Origin: Ulva prolifera
Lineage: Eukaryota > Chlorophyta > Ulvophyceae > Ulvales > Ulvaceae
Assembly (NCBI GenBank): GCA_023078555.1
Contig: CM041197.1
Coordinates: forward strand, 2,762,501 to 2,826,500
Direction: 5' to 3'
DNA length: 64,000 nt
Shown piece after piece: positions 20,692-32,657 of the stretch. A program made the translations under genes and the position numbers. Position 1 is the first letter of the stretch. Every line of letters starts with the position of its first letter. Below the pieces are notes generated by a model. That model saw nothing but the letters and a program-made list of their open reading frames with translations. It was not told the origin of the DNA and ran no database searches.

Positions 20692-23600
20692 CACAGCGGT
20701 ACATCCACCCCTCACAGCTGTGCACAGTTTACAGTGGAATTCACCTGAGCTCGTAGCTAGGACGAGCACGAGTGTGCTCATATATGAATATGCATGTTCT
20801 GCAGTGCAGCCACAAGCGCTCCAGGCCCAGGGATGCCAATGCGGGCAGCACACCACAACAAGGCGTCCGCGAAGGTGTGAAACCACTTCAATATTGGTGG
20901 CCATGGTAGTACGTATACCGGTGAGCATACGCATGGCACTACCTTGAAGAAACGGTGACCGCGCGCATAGGTTCATGCCCTCGATCGGTCAGTCCTCCAG
21001 GAAGCATGTGCATGCATGATCTGGTGGTCGTCCTGCAGGATCATGGGCCCGTTTCCAAGACCAGTGAAAGGGCTGATCATCTTGCAATTCAGACAGGCCT
21101 GCGCGCCCAGCTATGTGCAGGGCAGTTGTGAAGACTTCCAAGTGTTTGTGTGCATATGTGATGTGATGTTTGAAACAGATTCGGCTCTAGATCTTTGGTC
21201 CAATTGCAGCTTGCATTTGCACAAGCTTAGGGCTCTGCAGCTGGTTTGTTCTCGAGATCCGCAGTGGCAAATGATTTCTGATCGGGCAGACCCCGGTTCC
21301 AGCCGGTGTGCAGCCTGCTGAGTCAGCAATCACCGGGGCAGCCGAATGACCCCCTCCAGGCATGACGATCGGGGTGAACATCGCTTGCAGTGTAAATCGT
21401 GATGTGTGCGTTTGGATCAATTGTTCCATTGCAGCATGTTCGGCATATAGTCCCGTTCATTCGGAGCTGTCAATGCCATCTACAGGACAAGGCTCTGTAA
21501 ATCCAGAATCACTTTATTACTTTGCGTACATCAAATAGATGGCCGAGTGGGCGCAGCACAGCCGCACACAGTAACATCCAGACAGCTGCAGGTCAGCTCT
21601 GGATACCAGGCACACAGGCTCTGGGTGTATCACACGTCTGAGAACAAGTCGTCTTAGCTATAGTCTCCCTGCCAGTGGTGGTGTAATTTTATATTTGCCA
21701 GTCATGTCACACGCTTGTGCAATGTGACCATCAGTGCCACTGGTTCCTGCAACACGGAGCTGGCATTAAACCAACTGTGATTTTTTGTCGGACGATTCAT
21801 GCCTAAAACCATGATGCACCGTGATTTCAATTCTTGTGACATTGAAAGATGAATCGGCTTCGATGCAGCATGTCAAGAATTCAACCTCAGGATCACCCAT
21901 CTGATTGCACATGAGCACATACGAGAAGGGGATTTGAGTCATCATCTTGATGTGACTGACACCTTGATGTGACAGCTACATCGCTGTCAGCTGGTCTGTT
22001 GTCCTCAGCCGGGGTCACAGGCTGGGGTTGAAGCTTCTCTCGGCCCCGAAGCCCGGAGGCCTTCACAAGCTTCTTGGGAAGCGGAACAGAACGCCGGCAA
22101 TCTTGCTCAGTTACGATGTCCGGAGGTGGATACGGCTGCCGTTCACCTCGTGCAACTATGCGCTCGTTTCCCTTGTGCTTCTTGGTGATGAGATGCCTGC
22201 TCAAATGATCAACAGACTGAGACCATAGATTGCACTTATTACAGAAAAATCATTTATGCGGCAGGGCTATGTATTCATCTGCAGCGGGCCGCTTGGACGT
22301 CATAGACAAACGAATCTCCGTTAGCGGTCTACAGATGCACGATCAAGTCATTGACACCGAACAGATAGAGATACGCGAACTGTGCACACTGAATGGCTGA
22401 GTGATGCGACATACACCCGGAATGCAGAGACAAGCATGCCCATTGCGAGAACAACAGTGGCGATGGTCAGCAAGGCACCCGCCATGCACTGCGAAACGGA
22501 ACTCGCTATCTCGGAGATACCGGCCAGCGCATCAATCAAGTGTGCGTGGCAACCTTTCAAATCTAGTGATGTCATTTTCTCGCGAGACTTTTTACCAACA
22601 ACCTACCAGAAGATGTGAAGTACTGCGCCATCATATTCGACGCTGTGCAACCCACCTGACGTTGCGCACCCATACGAGCGGCTCACCCACGGGGGTGAGC
22701 TTCCGATTCCGGGAGGTCACGTCGCAATACTATGAAGGCAAGCCACATTGTATCCCGCACGAACCAGTGCCGGCGCTGACTATTGGATCGTAGAGAACTT
22801 AACAATTGCCTCGCCGTGATGTCCCATCATGTCCCCGTTTCGCATGCCTCACCAGGCGGGAACTCACCCAAAACAATAGCTCACCCACCTGGTTGCGCCA
22901 TCAATGGATAACAATATGGATTTTGGCATCTTTGTCTCAGTCCGGACGGGCGGGGCTCACGTTTGATCAGATACAGCAGGAATCACGGCCATAGCATAGG
23001 AGCACATGAAGACAATGTAGTCATGTGAGATTGCCACACCCTCAGTATGATCACCCTTGGGTATTGCACACCCATCCGGGTGAGCCAGCACTGCACACCA
23101 GCGCACCAAACATGTAACAGAGCAAGCAGATTTGAGTTACAACAACTCGGAAAGGTCCAACAGCTATAGCAAGGTAACAGATCAGCCTTCAAAGCTTTAT
23201 TGAAGCATTTCCTGCAACTTTAGCTTGTGGCTCACCCTCCATTGGCGCACCCACCGGGACGGCTCACCCAGGTGAGGCAATGTCACCGTAGTCACATATG
23301 TATGTAGACATGTGCCGGTGCTCGCGTGGCCTCGGTCGCACCTTGACTATGTCAGCCGCGGATGTAGTATGTGCTCATGTGCAATCAGATGCCACGTGCA
23401 GCTGTACATGTGGAGCGGGATCAGTTCTGCGTGACATGTACACTGTCATGTCAGGCCAATGACCAGCCAGCCGGTTGCTCAGGAAATGCAATCCACCGCC
23501 CATACAACTTTGCCGCGTGCCTCTGCGGATCCTGCAGTGCTGGCATCCAGTGTTGGGTCGTCGGGCCCGATCATATGTAACGATTCCGATTATTCAGGTA

Positions 23601-24646
23601 TATTTTTTTGCGTGGCAGCCCTGGAAATCCTGCAAGGCAACCCAACACTGCTGGCATCGGCTTCGAAACTGTCCTTCTGACTCGATCCACACACAACGGG
23701 CAAGGCCGCCAGCACAATTCATAGCCTTGCACCACTGCACAAACACAACCGAGTGCACAGCGGAAACAACGCGGCAGAGCATGACCTGCGACACTTGTAC
23801 AGCACCCTGAGGGCTAGACAGCCCCTCAGCACCAAACTTTCCTCACCACTGAACCACTGAAACTTCGAGTTGAAGACAGTTACTCACCCCCTACAGCCTC
23901 GTCTGGGGCGTGGGCTACACACACACACGCGTACGCACACGCACACGGGCCACCGAGCCGAAGGCAGCATGTGCGCCTCGACACGAGTGTCAAATGTAAC
24001 GCACACTTCTCCTGGCAAGCACATTGCTATAGAGTAGAGCTCCTGCCGCAATAGAGCAGAGCTCCTGCAGCTATCGGGTAGAGCTCCTGCTCCTGCAAGA
24101 CCCAGAGTGAGCTACAGGCAGCTTCAGCCACACCGCCGCAGGCATTACATATACATTACATATACCGCAGTGTACTATCTGAGGTAGAAAAGTGCACTGT
24201 TTGTTGCTGCTTACATGACAGTCACGGACAGACACGGCATGTTGCGGCCTTGCCAAAGGGCCTCATCAGACGCCTAGGTGAGTTAAGCAAACAACATCGA
24301 TACCAGAAAGCATGTTTCTAATATGCAGCCCGTGAGAGAGATACTGCAGTGATATACATAGAGCTCATGTATGCAGAGCGTGGCCGGGCGAGCAGGCCCA
24401 ACGGCTGCTCAACTGCGTTTGTGAGGCACACAGCAAAATCGTGTGTGGTGGTGCTCACTCTCTGGAGGCACACCGCCAACACACACAGCGATATCAGCAC
24501 TTGAAAGATCCCCGTATGCATGAGGCGGCACCCCAGTGTACCCACTCCCGCCCCACCTCAGTCTGCGAATCTGCCGATTCTCCTGCATGCTTCAGAGGAA
24601 CACGGGATCGACCCTGCAGCATCGAGCGTCCCCCGGTAGTGTCACG

Positions 24647-27055
24647 TCAGACGGTGATCTCGAGGCCCCAGTCGCGGGCACGCTCCGCGATGCGGGCCTC
24701 GAGCTTGTCCTGATCGGCCGCAAAGCTCTCGATGCCCTGCGCGAGCTTTTCGGTGGCCATCGCGTCGGCCGCAAGCATCGCCCGGAACGTCTCCTCGTCG
24801 AGCTCCGGCAGCTCCTGCAGCCGCAGCAGCGCATTGCGGGACATGCCTCATATATCATGCATGATACATGTGAGCTCCATGCAAGCCAGGCATAGCTGTG
24901 TGGCTGCGTTCACAGCCAATGCCTTGCATGTGCAGGCAGTGCTACAACATGAAGGCCGAGCAGTTTGCCAGCGCACACGGCGGCCGCCCGCACCACCACA
25001 CATTCTGCCGGGAGTGCAAGAGCAGCAGCATGGAGCAGCGCGGCGCAGACTCCTGCACAGTGTGGGGCCGCTGTGACATTCGTGCCAATCACCGCAGCCT
25101 GCGGGCACAATGCGGACACAGCACGCAGCACGCAGCGCGCACCTCGTCCTCGCAGTTCGCGGCGGCCGCCTCCGGGCTGAGCATGCGCGGCAGGTCGCCG
25201 GAGGCCGCCGCAAGCTCGCCGAGCAGCGCCGGCGCGACGGTCAGCTTGTCGCAGCCGGCGAGCTGCTGGACCTCGCCGACGTTCCGGAAGCTCGCACCCA
25301 TGACGTCGGTGGCGACGCCGTGCGCCTTGTAGTAGTAGTAGATGCGGCGGACGGACAGGACGCCGGGGTCTTCCTCCGGGGCGTAGTCGCGGCCGTGGGT
25401 GGCCTTGTGCCAGTCGAGGATGCGGCCGACGAACGGGGAGATGAGGGCGGCTTTTGCGTCTGCGCAGCCCACCGCCTGCACGCGCCCCGCACATGTCAGA
25501 GAACATGCGGGTTGTGCTTAGACTGCACTGGTCCAGGCCTGGATGTTTGCCGATGGTGCTGTTTCGTGTGCGGGTGTTTTGTTTGTATGTATGCATGTAT
25601 GCACGATTACATCGCCGTATCCAACGGGACATTGACAACTCCGAAATCCGGGAAATTTGTAGTGTGAGGCTGCCCGAAGCAGCGGGAGGGTTGGCTAAGC
25701 AGGCTGGTCCGTGACGGAGGTCTGATGCTCTGCCACACACACGGCAGCTGCACAACACTCCGAGCGATAACACAAGGACACACAGCCACCATGTGGCACG
25801 GGGCTTCGGGACGTCCCTCAACGCCAACGGGTCCGTGACACCCGGATGCAAAGGCGCAGCAGGGAGAGCACATACGGACCTCTGGTGAAACCTCTGTGGG
25901 TGCCGTGTGAGATGTCGCTCTGGTCCCGGGATGGCAATCCAGTGGTATAGCGGCCATATCACTGGATTGCCACAGGGCCATGCGCTAGTTGGGGGACGTG
26001 CCTGGCAGAAGGAGAAGAGGAGCGTCATGTTGGTGCTGATGCCATCGGCCTCGAGCTGCTTGCACGCCTGGACGCCCTCCCACGTCGTCGCGATCTTGAT
26101 GTAGATACGGGACTTGTCGAAGCCTCGGGCCTTGTACAGGTCAATCAGGCGGCGCCCCTTGGCCACGGTGGCCTCGGTGTCGTACGCCAGGCGGGCATCA
26201 CACTCTGTGCTGACACGCCCGGGCACGATCTGGAGCAGCTCCTCTCCCACCCCGGTTGCAAAGCGGTCAACCGCGCCTGCAGGTAGCGCAAAGAGATGAG
26301 TGCCAATCGTTATAATGTGCTCAAAACAAGGTCTGCTGCTGGGATATGCTGTGGTGGAGTATGTCTATGCCAGGGAAGCGCCCGACGTACCCTTGACCAA
26401 GAAACTGAGTCAAGCGAGCCCACGTTCAAACACGAAATGATGCGTTTAGTATACAGCTGAGTAGGGCGCAGTGGCCTGTCGGTTTGTGTGAACAGGCGTT
26501 GTGCATAGCCAGACGATGCAAGGCAGGTTGGTCTACCTGAGTATGGTCTCTCTTTGTCGATGTTGTCAGGATCAGCGAGCTCTGCTTCTAACGCTTGCTT
26601 CAAAATGGGCTCATACGCTGGCAGGTCCACCACCTTGAATAGCAGAGACGGGTTTGTGGTGCAATCGATGGGCTTGTACTCCTTGATCTGTGAGACGTCT
26701 CCTGCATATCCACGACATGTCAGAGACACCCAAGCAGATAAGAACCACTTGACGCCAGCTCCAGATTGCAGCATGCCTGTATCTATCACAAAGACATTCT
26801 CACACGGAAGCAACTCTGGTCGAGGTGCCCAGGTCCGCCGCGATCGCCTCCCACTCAGGACACTGAAGCTGTACCTGTGTCGGCTACCACAACCGTCATC
26901 TCCTGAAGAGCTTCAAGCTGGTTGGATGGTTGGCCTCCCATGGCTGCTCCAACGTCTTGCCGCTCCGCGGTAGAGCGTGCCCTGATTGCCACCCGGTTGC
27001 CAGCCCGAATCCCGAACACGGGTCGCCGAACGGTTGGAGCTGTAGCAGTGAACAT
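24647..27055 (-). CDS. TAL: Transaldolase, plastid-type
   Basis: Exons 27055-26875, 26701-26537, 26276-26002, 25475-25143 and 24814-24647 give 373 residues. Transaldolase transfers a dihydroxyacetone unit between sugar phosphates in the non-oxidative pentose phosphate pathway. The mature part starts with VVADTG, whose Asp matches the catalytic Asp near the N-terminus, followed by DCTTNPSLL. The Schiff-base Lys lies in [12 protein letters not shown], then [24 protein letters not shown] and [11 protein letters not shown]. The C-terminus [15 protein letters not shown] is also typical. About 45 residues precede the conserved region and are rich in Ala, Arg, Ser and Thr, consistent with a plastid transit peptide (inference). 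Intron 3 has a GC donor (CAG|GCACGT); GT alternatives break the frame. Intron 3 also holds a palindromic element. Confidence 0.93.
25933..25978. repeat. Short palindromic element, copy 2
   Basis: Perfect 12-bp inverted arms GGCAATCCAGTG (25933-25944) and its complement (25960-25971) around a 15-bp centre GTATAGCGGCCATAT, followed by ACAG. It lies in intron 3 of the transaldolase gene. Confidence 0.8.
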
Positions 27056-28162
27056 CTGCCTGCAAGGTACCTTGCATCCTCGTGACACATGTGGACTGGC
27101 CACGTTGTTGGTGGCACCATACTCCGGGTAACTCGTCGGATGACGGGGCCGTGAACAAGTGTCTCCCTTCCCAGCAGCGCCAGGAAACATCTTGATCACC
27201 CACGACCACGCGAACGGCGCACTTACACGGACACGCATATTGACTACACTGTGTGTTCGTCTGTTGGACTACGCATTGAGCCGAAACTGTCGCTGGATAT
27301 TCCGACACGGTGAAACAAGCTGACGTGCACGCAGTCCACATCAGCGGAGCAAAGCGAACGTGATCAAGCACAGCGACCCAGTTCAGGGAGATGTCCCACG
27401 GTAGCTACGGCTCAATAATTGGGAACGACGGGGCCTTCTGCATTCTATGAACCAAGCAGCTCATCCAGATATCTAGCCAGCGTGCTGCTGTAGGGAGCAG
27501 GCGAGTTCGCACCGGGACGTGCCTGTGTGAGCAACTACGACAATGATCGGTGCTGTATGTATGCTAGACGATCTTTTCCGCAGCTGTTGCTGAACAGTGC
27601 AGGTGAAACGCGGGCGACGTCGAGCAAAAACGCACTGAGGGCGCGGAAGGCGATGGAATTCAGATACAATTATGCCGAGCATCTACAACACATCAACACG
27701 CTCAACACCATCCAGCTAAGTAGACACAGAATGCGGCACTTCTGGACGTGCGAGGTTCGGACAGCGAGGCGAAATTGGTGACGAGAGCGCTCACGCACTG
27801 AATTTCCGAGACTTCGCGGCATCTGAAGCCACAACTTCCATGTGCACATCCATGAGGTCAAGCTGTAGCAGGCGCGCCGCAGACAACATTCCAGGATCGG
27901 GAGACAACGCCCAGATGGCCTCGACGATTTTCACGTACAGCGGAATTACTGTGGTGAAAGGGCCTACTCATGCCTGTATCCCTCTCAGTGTCACGCTGCA
28001 AGCTAATCAAGTGCCAGTCTTTCCAGTGGAAAGGGGGGATTCCACTAGCGGCTCCACTAGCCATGGCTCAGGCCACATCTGCTGGAATGTCCACATCTGC
28101 TTCGACGCCCTCTGCTATGAGAGGCAGCCAAAGACAGTGCGGACACACGGGGCCCGCGGGCG

Positions 28163-31107
28163 TCACCACAGCAGCGGGAAGAGGGCCCTGCGGTGCGCCG
28201 GGTACAACGGAAAGGTCGCACGGTACCAGCGCTGTGCCTCGGCGGCACCGACGATCAGGTTTACCACCTGCACAGCACACAGCACACAGCATGAGACCTC
28301 CGGGCAAGGGCCGCACGCTATACCTCATCGCGGGGCACGCACGCCTACCGAGCCCCAGCCAGAACATGCCGCATGCATGCCAGCCTGTCAGCAGCCACCA
28401 GGGCGCAGCTCATACACTCGAAAGTGCTATCACAGCCTTGGGCCGGTGGCCAGTGGCGGGGGCGAAGGTGAGCGGCAGGGTTGTTCCAGGCCCCTTTTCT
28501 CTGGTACGGGCCCCCGTCACAGTCTGCCCTGTTCACAGGGATTCCCCCGGCGAACGTCGGCACAGCAGTTGGACATCCCGGGGATGAGCTGAATGTCTAC
28601 GGGGGTTCAGAACTTTTTGGCTGCGCCATCATCTACAGTGCGTGGCCATGGCGTCTGTCGCGTGCCTTTTCGATGTGACACAAGTCTGCGTAATAGGACA
28701 GCAGTCTAGATTCACAAGACCAGCTTCAAGTCAGTGCTTCTCATTGCTCACATGCACTCATCTGCCCTCAATCATGTTACCTCGCCCTCGTTGCAACGGA
28801 CAATACAGACAATTGTCCGTCGGGCTTCCCGTCAGCTGCTGCGCGGCTCAACGGGATTGTCCCGGTGAACGCAAAACAACTCTTGGGGACAACCCGGATG
28901 CCGGCTTCGCCGGCCCCGGGTTTCCCTAAAACATCGCCTTTTTTATCGGGCTTCCCGACGGGCGGTACAACCCTGGTGAGCGGCCTGGTGCGGCGGTGCG
29001 GCTGCATTGGTTCCCACCCCGCGGGGCCCACCTCTCTCCTGGCTGTGCTGGTTGTGAGCTACACTTGCGCACCTTTGAGAACCACCCAAAACGAACAACA
29101 AGCGAGTTTTGGGTGCATGATATCACATATCTGGTGGAGGGCCGCACAGCGTCGCAGGCGTGAGCGGCGGTGGAGAGGAAGCGTACCACCCACGCGAGCA
29201 CCAGGCCTGCCATGGGCGACCCCCGCAGCGCGACCCAGAAGCCACAGTAGATCACGATCTCGCCGAGGTAGTGCGGGCACGACACCCACTCAAACGCGCC
29301 TCCCCGCGGCACAACGTAGTGCGCCGATGCGGCCCCGCTGCCCCCGGCCGGCCGCGCCGCGGCGCCCGCGGCGGCATCAGCCGAAGCCTCCGCGGTGCCG
29401 CGGCGCCGGAGCGCCGGTTGCGCGGCGTTTGCGGGCGCTGGTTCGGCAGGGGCGTCAGATGCATGGGGCGCATGCGTGTCGGGTCGCGGTTTTGGTGCGA
29501 GGGAGGCGAGGAGGAGGTGGGAGTGGCCTTGCAGCACCTGCCCAGCGAGGGCAATGGCCGTGCCCTGCACCACCACGGGATCTGGGGTCAGTGGATGTAT
29601 GCCTGATCACATAGCTAGATGTTGTACCACCGATATCCCAGCGGTGTTGCTGGTGGGCACCTGTGTGTGCACAAGTTGAATGGCCTACCCATGCATGATT
29701 GCAAGAAAGACCCACGGAAGCCAAAGGGGCACACCAGCAGCAGCACGCGGTCTGAGGCCAGAGCACGCAGCGCGCCCTCCGCCACAGCCCCGGCAGCCCC
29801 CGCCGCCGCCGCCACCCCCGCACCCTCCACCCCGCAGCCCCCGTCCCCCGCGGCGCACACGTCTCGCGCCACGCACTCCTCTGCCAGTGCGCCGGGGCTG
29901 ATGGGGGCCTCCCTGCCGTCGATGGCGTGTGTGGGGAGGGCGGTGGTGGTGGCTGAGGGACCGCCGCCGCTGAGCAGCAGCGAGAGCGCAGCGCGGAGCA
30001 GGCGCGGCGGCAGGAAGGTGATGGAGAGGACCGCATAGTACGCGAGGCCGTACACGTATGCGAGCGCATGCATGCGCGCTCCGGCCGGGAACCTGCGCGC
30101 ATCGCGGTGTTCATGGTACACTATCTGCATATTGGCAGGTGGCAGCTGGAGATGGTTTGCATGGATGGCACCTGATTCGGAATAGGGGAAGATACGCGCT
30201 GCTACACGAGCCGCTGAGAAAATCCAACAGCGGCGCCCCTACGTTGCAGGCCGGGTATTGACGTGCTTGTGGTTGTGTGGGTAGCATGGACAGGGGTCAA
30301 CGTATGGTTGAGCTGGATGCCGGGGGTGTGTTGAGAGGGCAAAGGCGGTGAGACGGGTAGCTCCGTGAAAGCAGAGAGCATCACATTATTGGGGTGTGTG
30401 GCCTCAAGCAGACCGTGGACCATGGGTGTATGATCTCGCCAGGTCGATTCTGGTGAACTCGGCAGGCTGGAGTGCAGGTAGCAGTCGTGAGTGGGGCAGG
30501 GGGAGAGCCCAGAGGCGTGCCTCATGACCAGCAGCGTCTCTGCGAGCCGCCTGAAGAGGTGCGTGAGCAGCACCACGGACACCACGGCCGCGCTTGACAC
30601 CTCCACAGCGACGTCTGGCTCGCTTGCCGCGCTAGAGGTCAGTGCAGAAGCCAGGACGAGCGCCAGGGCTGCCAAGTTGGCGACAACACCGACCAGGTAG
30701 AAGTGCCAGAACCACTTGTGAGGCACAGATGCATCCTGTGCACAAAGAGTAATGTATGCACACGTTGGATCTTGGCCAGTGATAGAGAGCTCTGTATCTG
30801 CGCTGCACTTTGGCTGCAGTGCACCGTTGCGAAAAGGAAGGAAGCAAGCTGTGCGAGGGACGAGGACTCACAACGCTGGCACAATCGGCGGGGGGCTCGC
30901 TCGCACCCTCAGCCAGCCTAGAGCTGCAGGCTTTGAGTCCCATGTCTTACCTCTCGCTGCGGAGAGGCGGACTGCGGCCTTGAAGGCTTGCGGCACTGGC
31001 GCATCGAGGGCAGTGACCGCTGCGGCGAGAGTGCACAAGATCCAGAACGCCCACAACAGTGTGCGGATACAACTATACAGCAGGTCTACGTCGACAATCA
31101 ACTCCAT
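28163..31107 (-). CDS. Polyprenol reductase / steroid 5-alpha-reductase 3-like membrane enzyme
   Basis: Exons 31107-30907, 30735-30529, 30124-29824, 29581-29190 and 28267-28163, about 401 residues. The SRD5A3/polyprenol reductase family reduces polyprenol to dolichol in the ER membrane for protein N-glycosylation. Family signatures are seen in order: an N-terminal hydrophobic helix, VPHKWFWHFYLVG, FRRLAETLL, the hydrophobic segment with ARMHALAYVYGLAYYAVL, LQGHSHLLLASL, YVVPRGGAFEWVSCPHYLGE, and the C-terminal WYRATFPLYP-HRRALFPLLW before TGA. It is longer than the roughly 320 residues usual for the family because of Ala/Pro/Gly-rich inserts in exons 3 and 4. The exon 2 donor (CTG|GTCATG) and exon 3 donor (GAGG|GTGCGG) are the least certain junctions. 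It starts divergently from the DUF1995 gene, about 1.1-1.5 kb away. Confidence 0.85.
28480..29060. repeat. GC-hairpin-rich sequence in intron 4 of the reductase gene
   Basis: Contains several short perfect hairpins with TTC-type loops: GCCGGC-TTC-GCCGGC near 28900, TCGGG-CTT-CCCGA near 28950 and related GGGATT/CCCCGG words. The composition differs from neighbouring introns and resembles the hairpins at 20.3-20.5 kb. Confidence 0.5.
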
Positions 31108-32227
31108 TGCGAATGCGCTTGAAGAGAGAATTCACATCCTCACTCTAGCGTGAGCGCCATGGCTTCCACCACTCCAGCAGGATGTTGGCGCTTTGCACAC
31201 GACATCTGCGAGCTACCAATGTGATACATTGATACTTTTCTCAAGCTGCCTTTTGTTCAGCAACTTCATTCTGCTATCCTGTGCTTGGTCCGATCACAGT
31301 GCTGCGTGTCTTATAGTGCGTTTCGCGCTGCCACACCAAACGTGATTTCATACGCTAGCAACAGCACCGCTTCCGTCCCCTTACCGAGCAGCAGCGAATT
31401 CAGTTTCCATCTGAGAATATTTCTCTGCCTTCATTGGCACGAAATTCACCAGCGTGATGCCAGGGCGCTGCACTGAAGCAGCACAGAATCTAACACTCAC
31501 ACGGATAGACTACCGCCGTTGGGTCATCAACCCAAACGCTGTGGTACACTGAGCTAGCTTCGATCTGTTGCTGTTGTATATGATGACCACGGGCAGTACA
31601 CGCAGCCCGTCACAGCAAGCACGGTGCTGCACCTCCGCGGCAGCGCCCAGATACAGGCCATCGGCGCACGCGGGACGCCCATCTTTACAAGTGCGTACCA
31701 TGCAACGACCTCTCCATCGCTCTGCATCTGGAGTATGCCTGGTGGCTCTCCGCTCGCTGCCCCGGTCATGCACCAGCTGGACCGATCGCCCTTGTGGCGA
31801 TACAGCAGCCTGTCTCGTGGTGCTGGATACAAACATAAGATTTTCAGCCTCCTGACGGGTTAATCAGCCGTTTGTGTTGGTGTCACGTATGCTTGCAGCA
31901 GGGCGCCCTGACCCCTGCTTCGACAACATGTGAACAAGCATGCACCGCCATCACACATAGTCCCGCGATGCTACCGGCCACTCCGACTACTAAAGCTTTG
32001 ACCTTTTAACACACACAACCCCACATCACCGAGGCATGAGCAGCCCCACATCCACCGCCCACGTACATGATCATCACTGCTGATGCGGCCAAGCTCCGCG
32101 CAGGCGGTCCCGTGCCGCACTGGTGGCTTGCCAGGCGCCTGTCCAGCGAGACCGAGGCGCCCGCCGACGGAACGCGGCGGGCTCGGGCATCTTGTCGTGT
32201 AAACCAAACGCCCGCGCCCGGCGAGCC
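31108..32227. promoter_or_regulatory. Divergent intergenic region
   Basis: About 1.1 kb separates the start codon of the minus-strand reductase from the putative first exon of the plus-strand DUF1995 gene, so it presumably holds both promoters. No TATA box or other named element was convincing. Confidence 0.35.
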
Positions 32228-32657
32228 ATGGCCGCTACTGCCCCCACTGCCGCATGCCTCCCCTTGCCACCGACGCTGCTGTGCCGGGGGCATGCACGCC
32301 TCGGCAACGCACGGTGGCTGAGCCCAGTCTCAAACAGCTCAAGCCGTTCCCTCAGCTGCCGTGCCGGGGCACAGGGCAGGCTCACGTGCACAGCACCTCT
32401 CGGAAGACCCTTCTAGCCACGCGGCATCGCCCGGTGGGAAGGCCCTGCCAAGTCTTTGTCAAGCTAGCAAATTCGACACACACGCACTGCGCGTCCCGCG
32501 CCATCCTCCCATCGGCAACGTCCCAACAGGCTGCGTCCAGTGCTAGCAGACTATCGTATGTACACGTGAAGTCCTATTTGAAAACCGGATAACACTCAAA
32601 TTAGCTCAACGAATGTACGACTGTGAGCGCGAATGCAACATGCGCATCTGTGGGCAG

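Larger units (their letters stand above)
16377..24646. other. 8-kb gene-poor intergenic region rich in short insertions
   Basis: No gene was recognised. The region carries at least seven short insertions with flanking duplications, three GC-rich hairpin units, a cluster of GGGTGAGC/GCTCACCC words at 22.6-23.3 kb and a small imperfect tandem repeat (AGAGCTCCTGC, 24030-24095). The remaining sequence has only short frames without recognisable domains. Confidence 0.6.
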
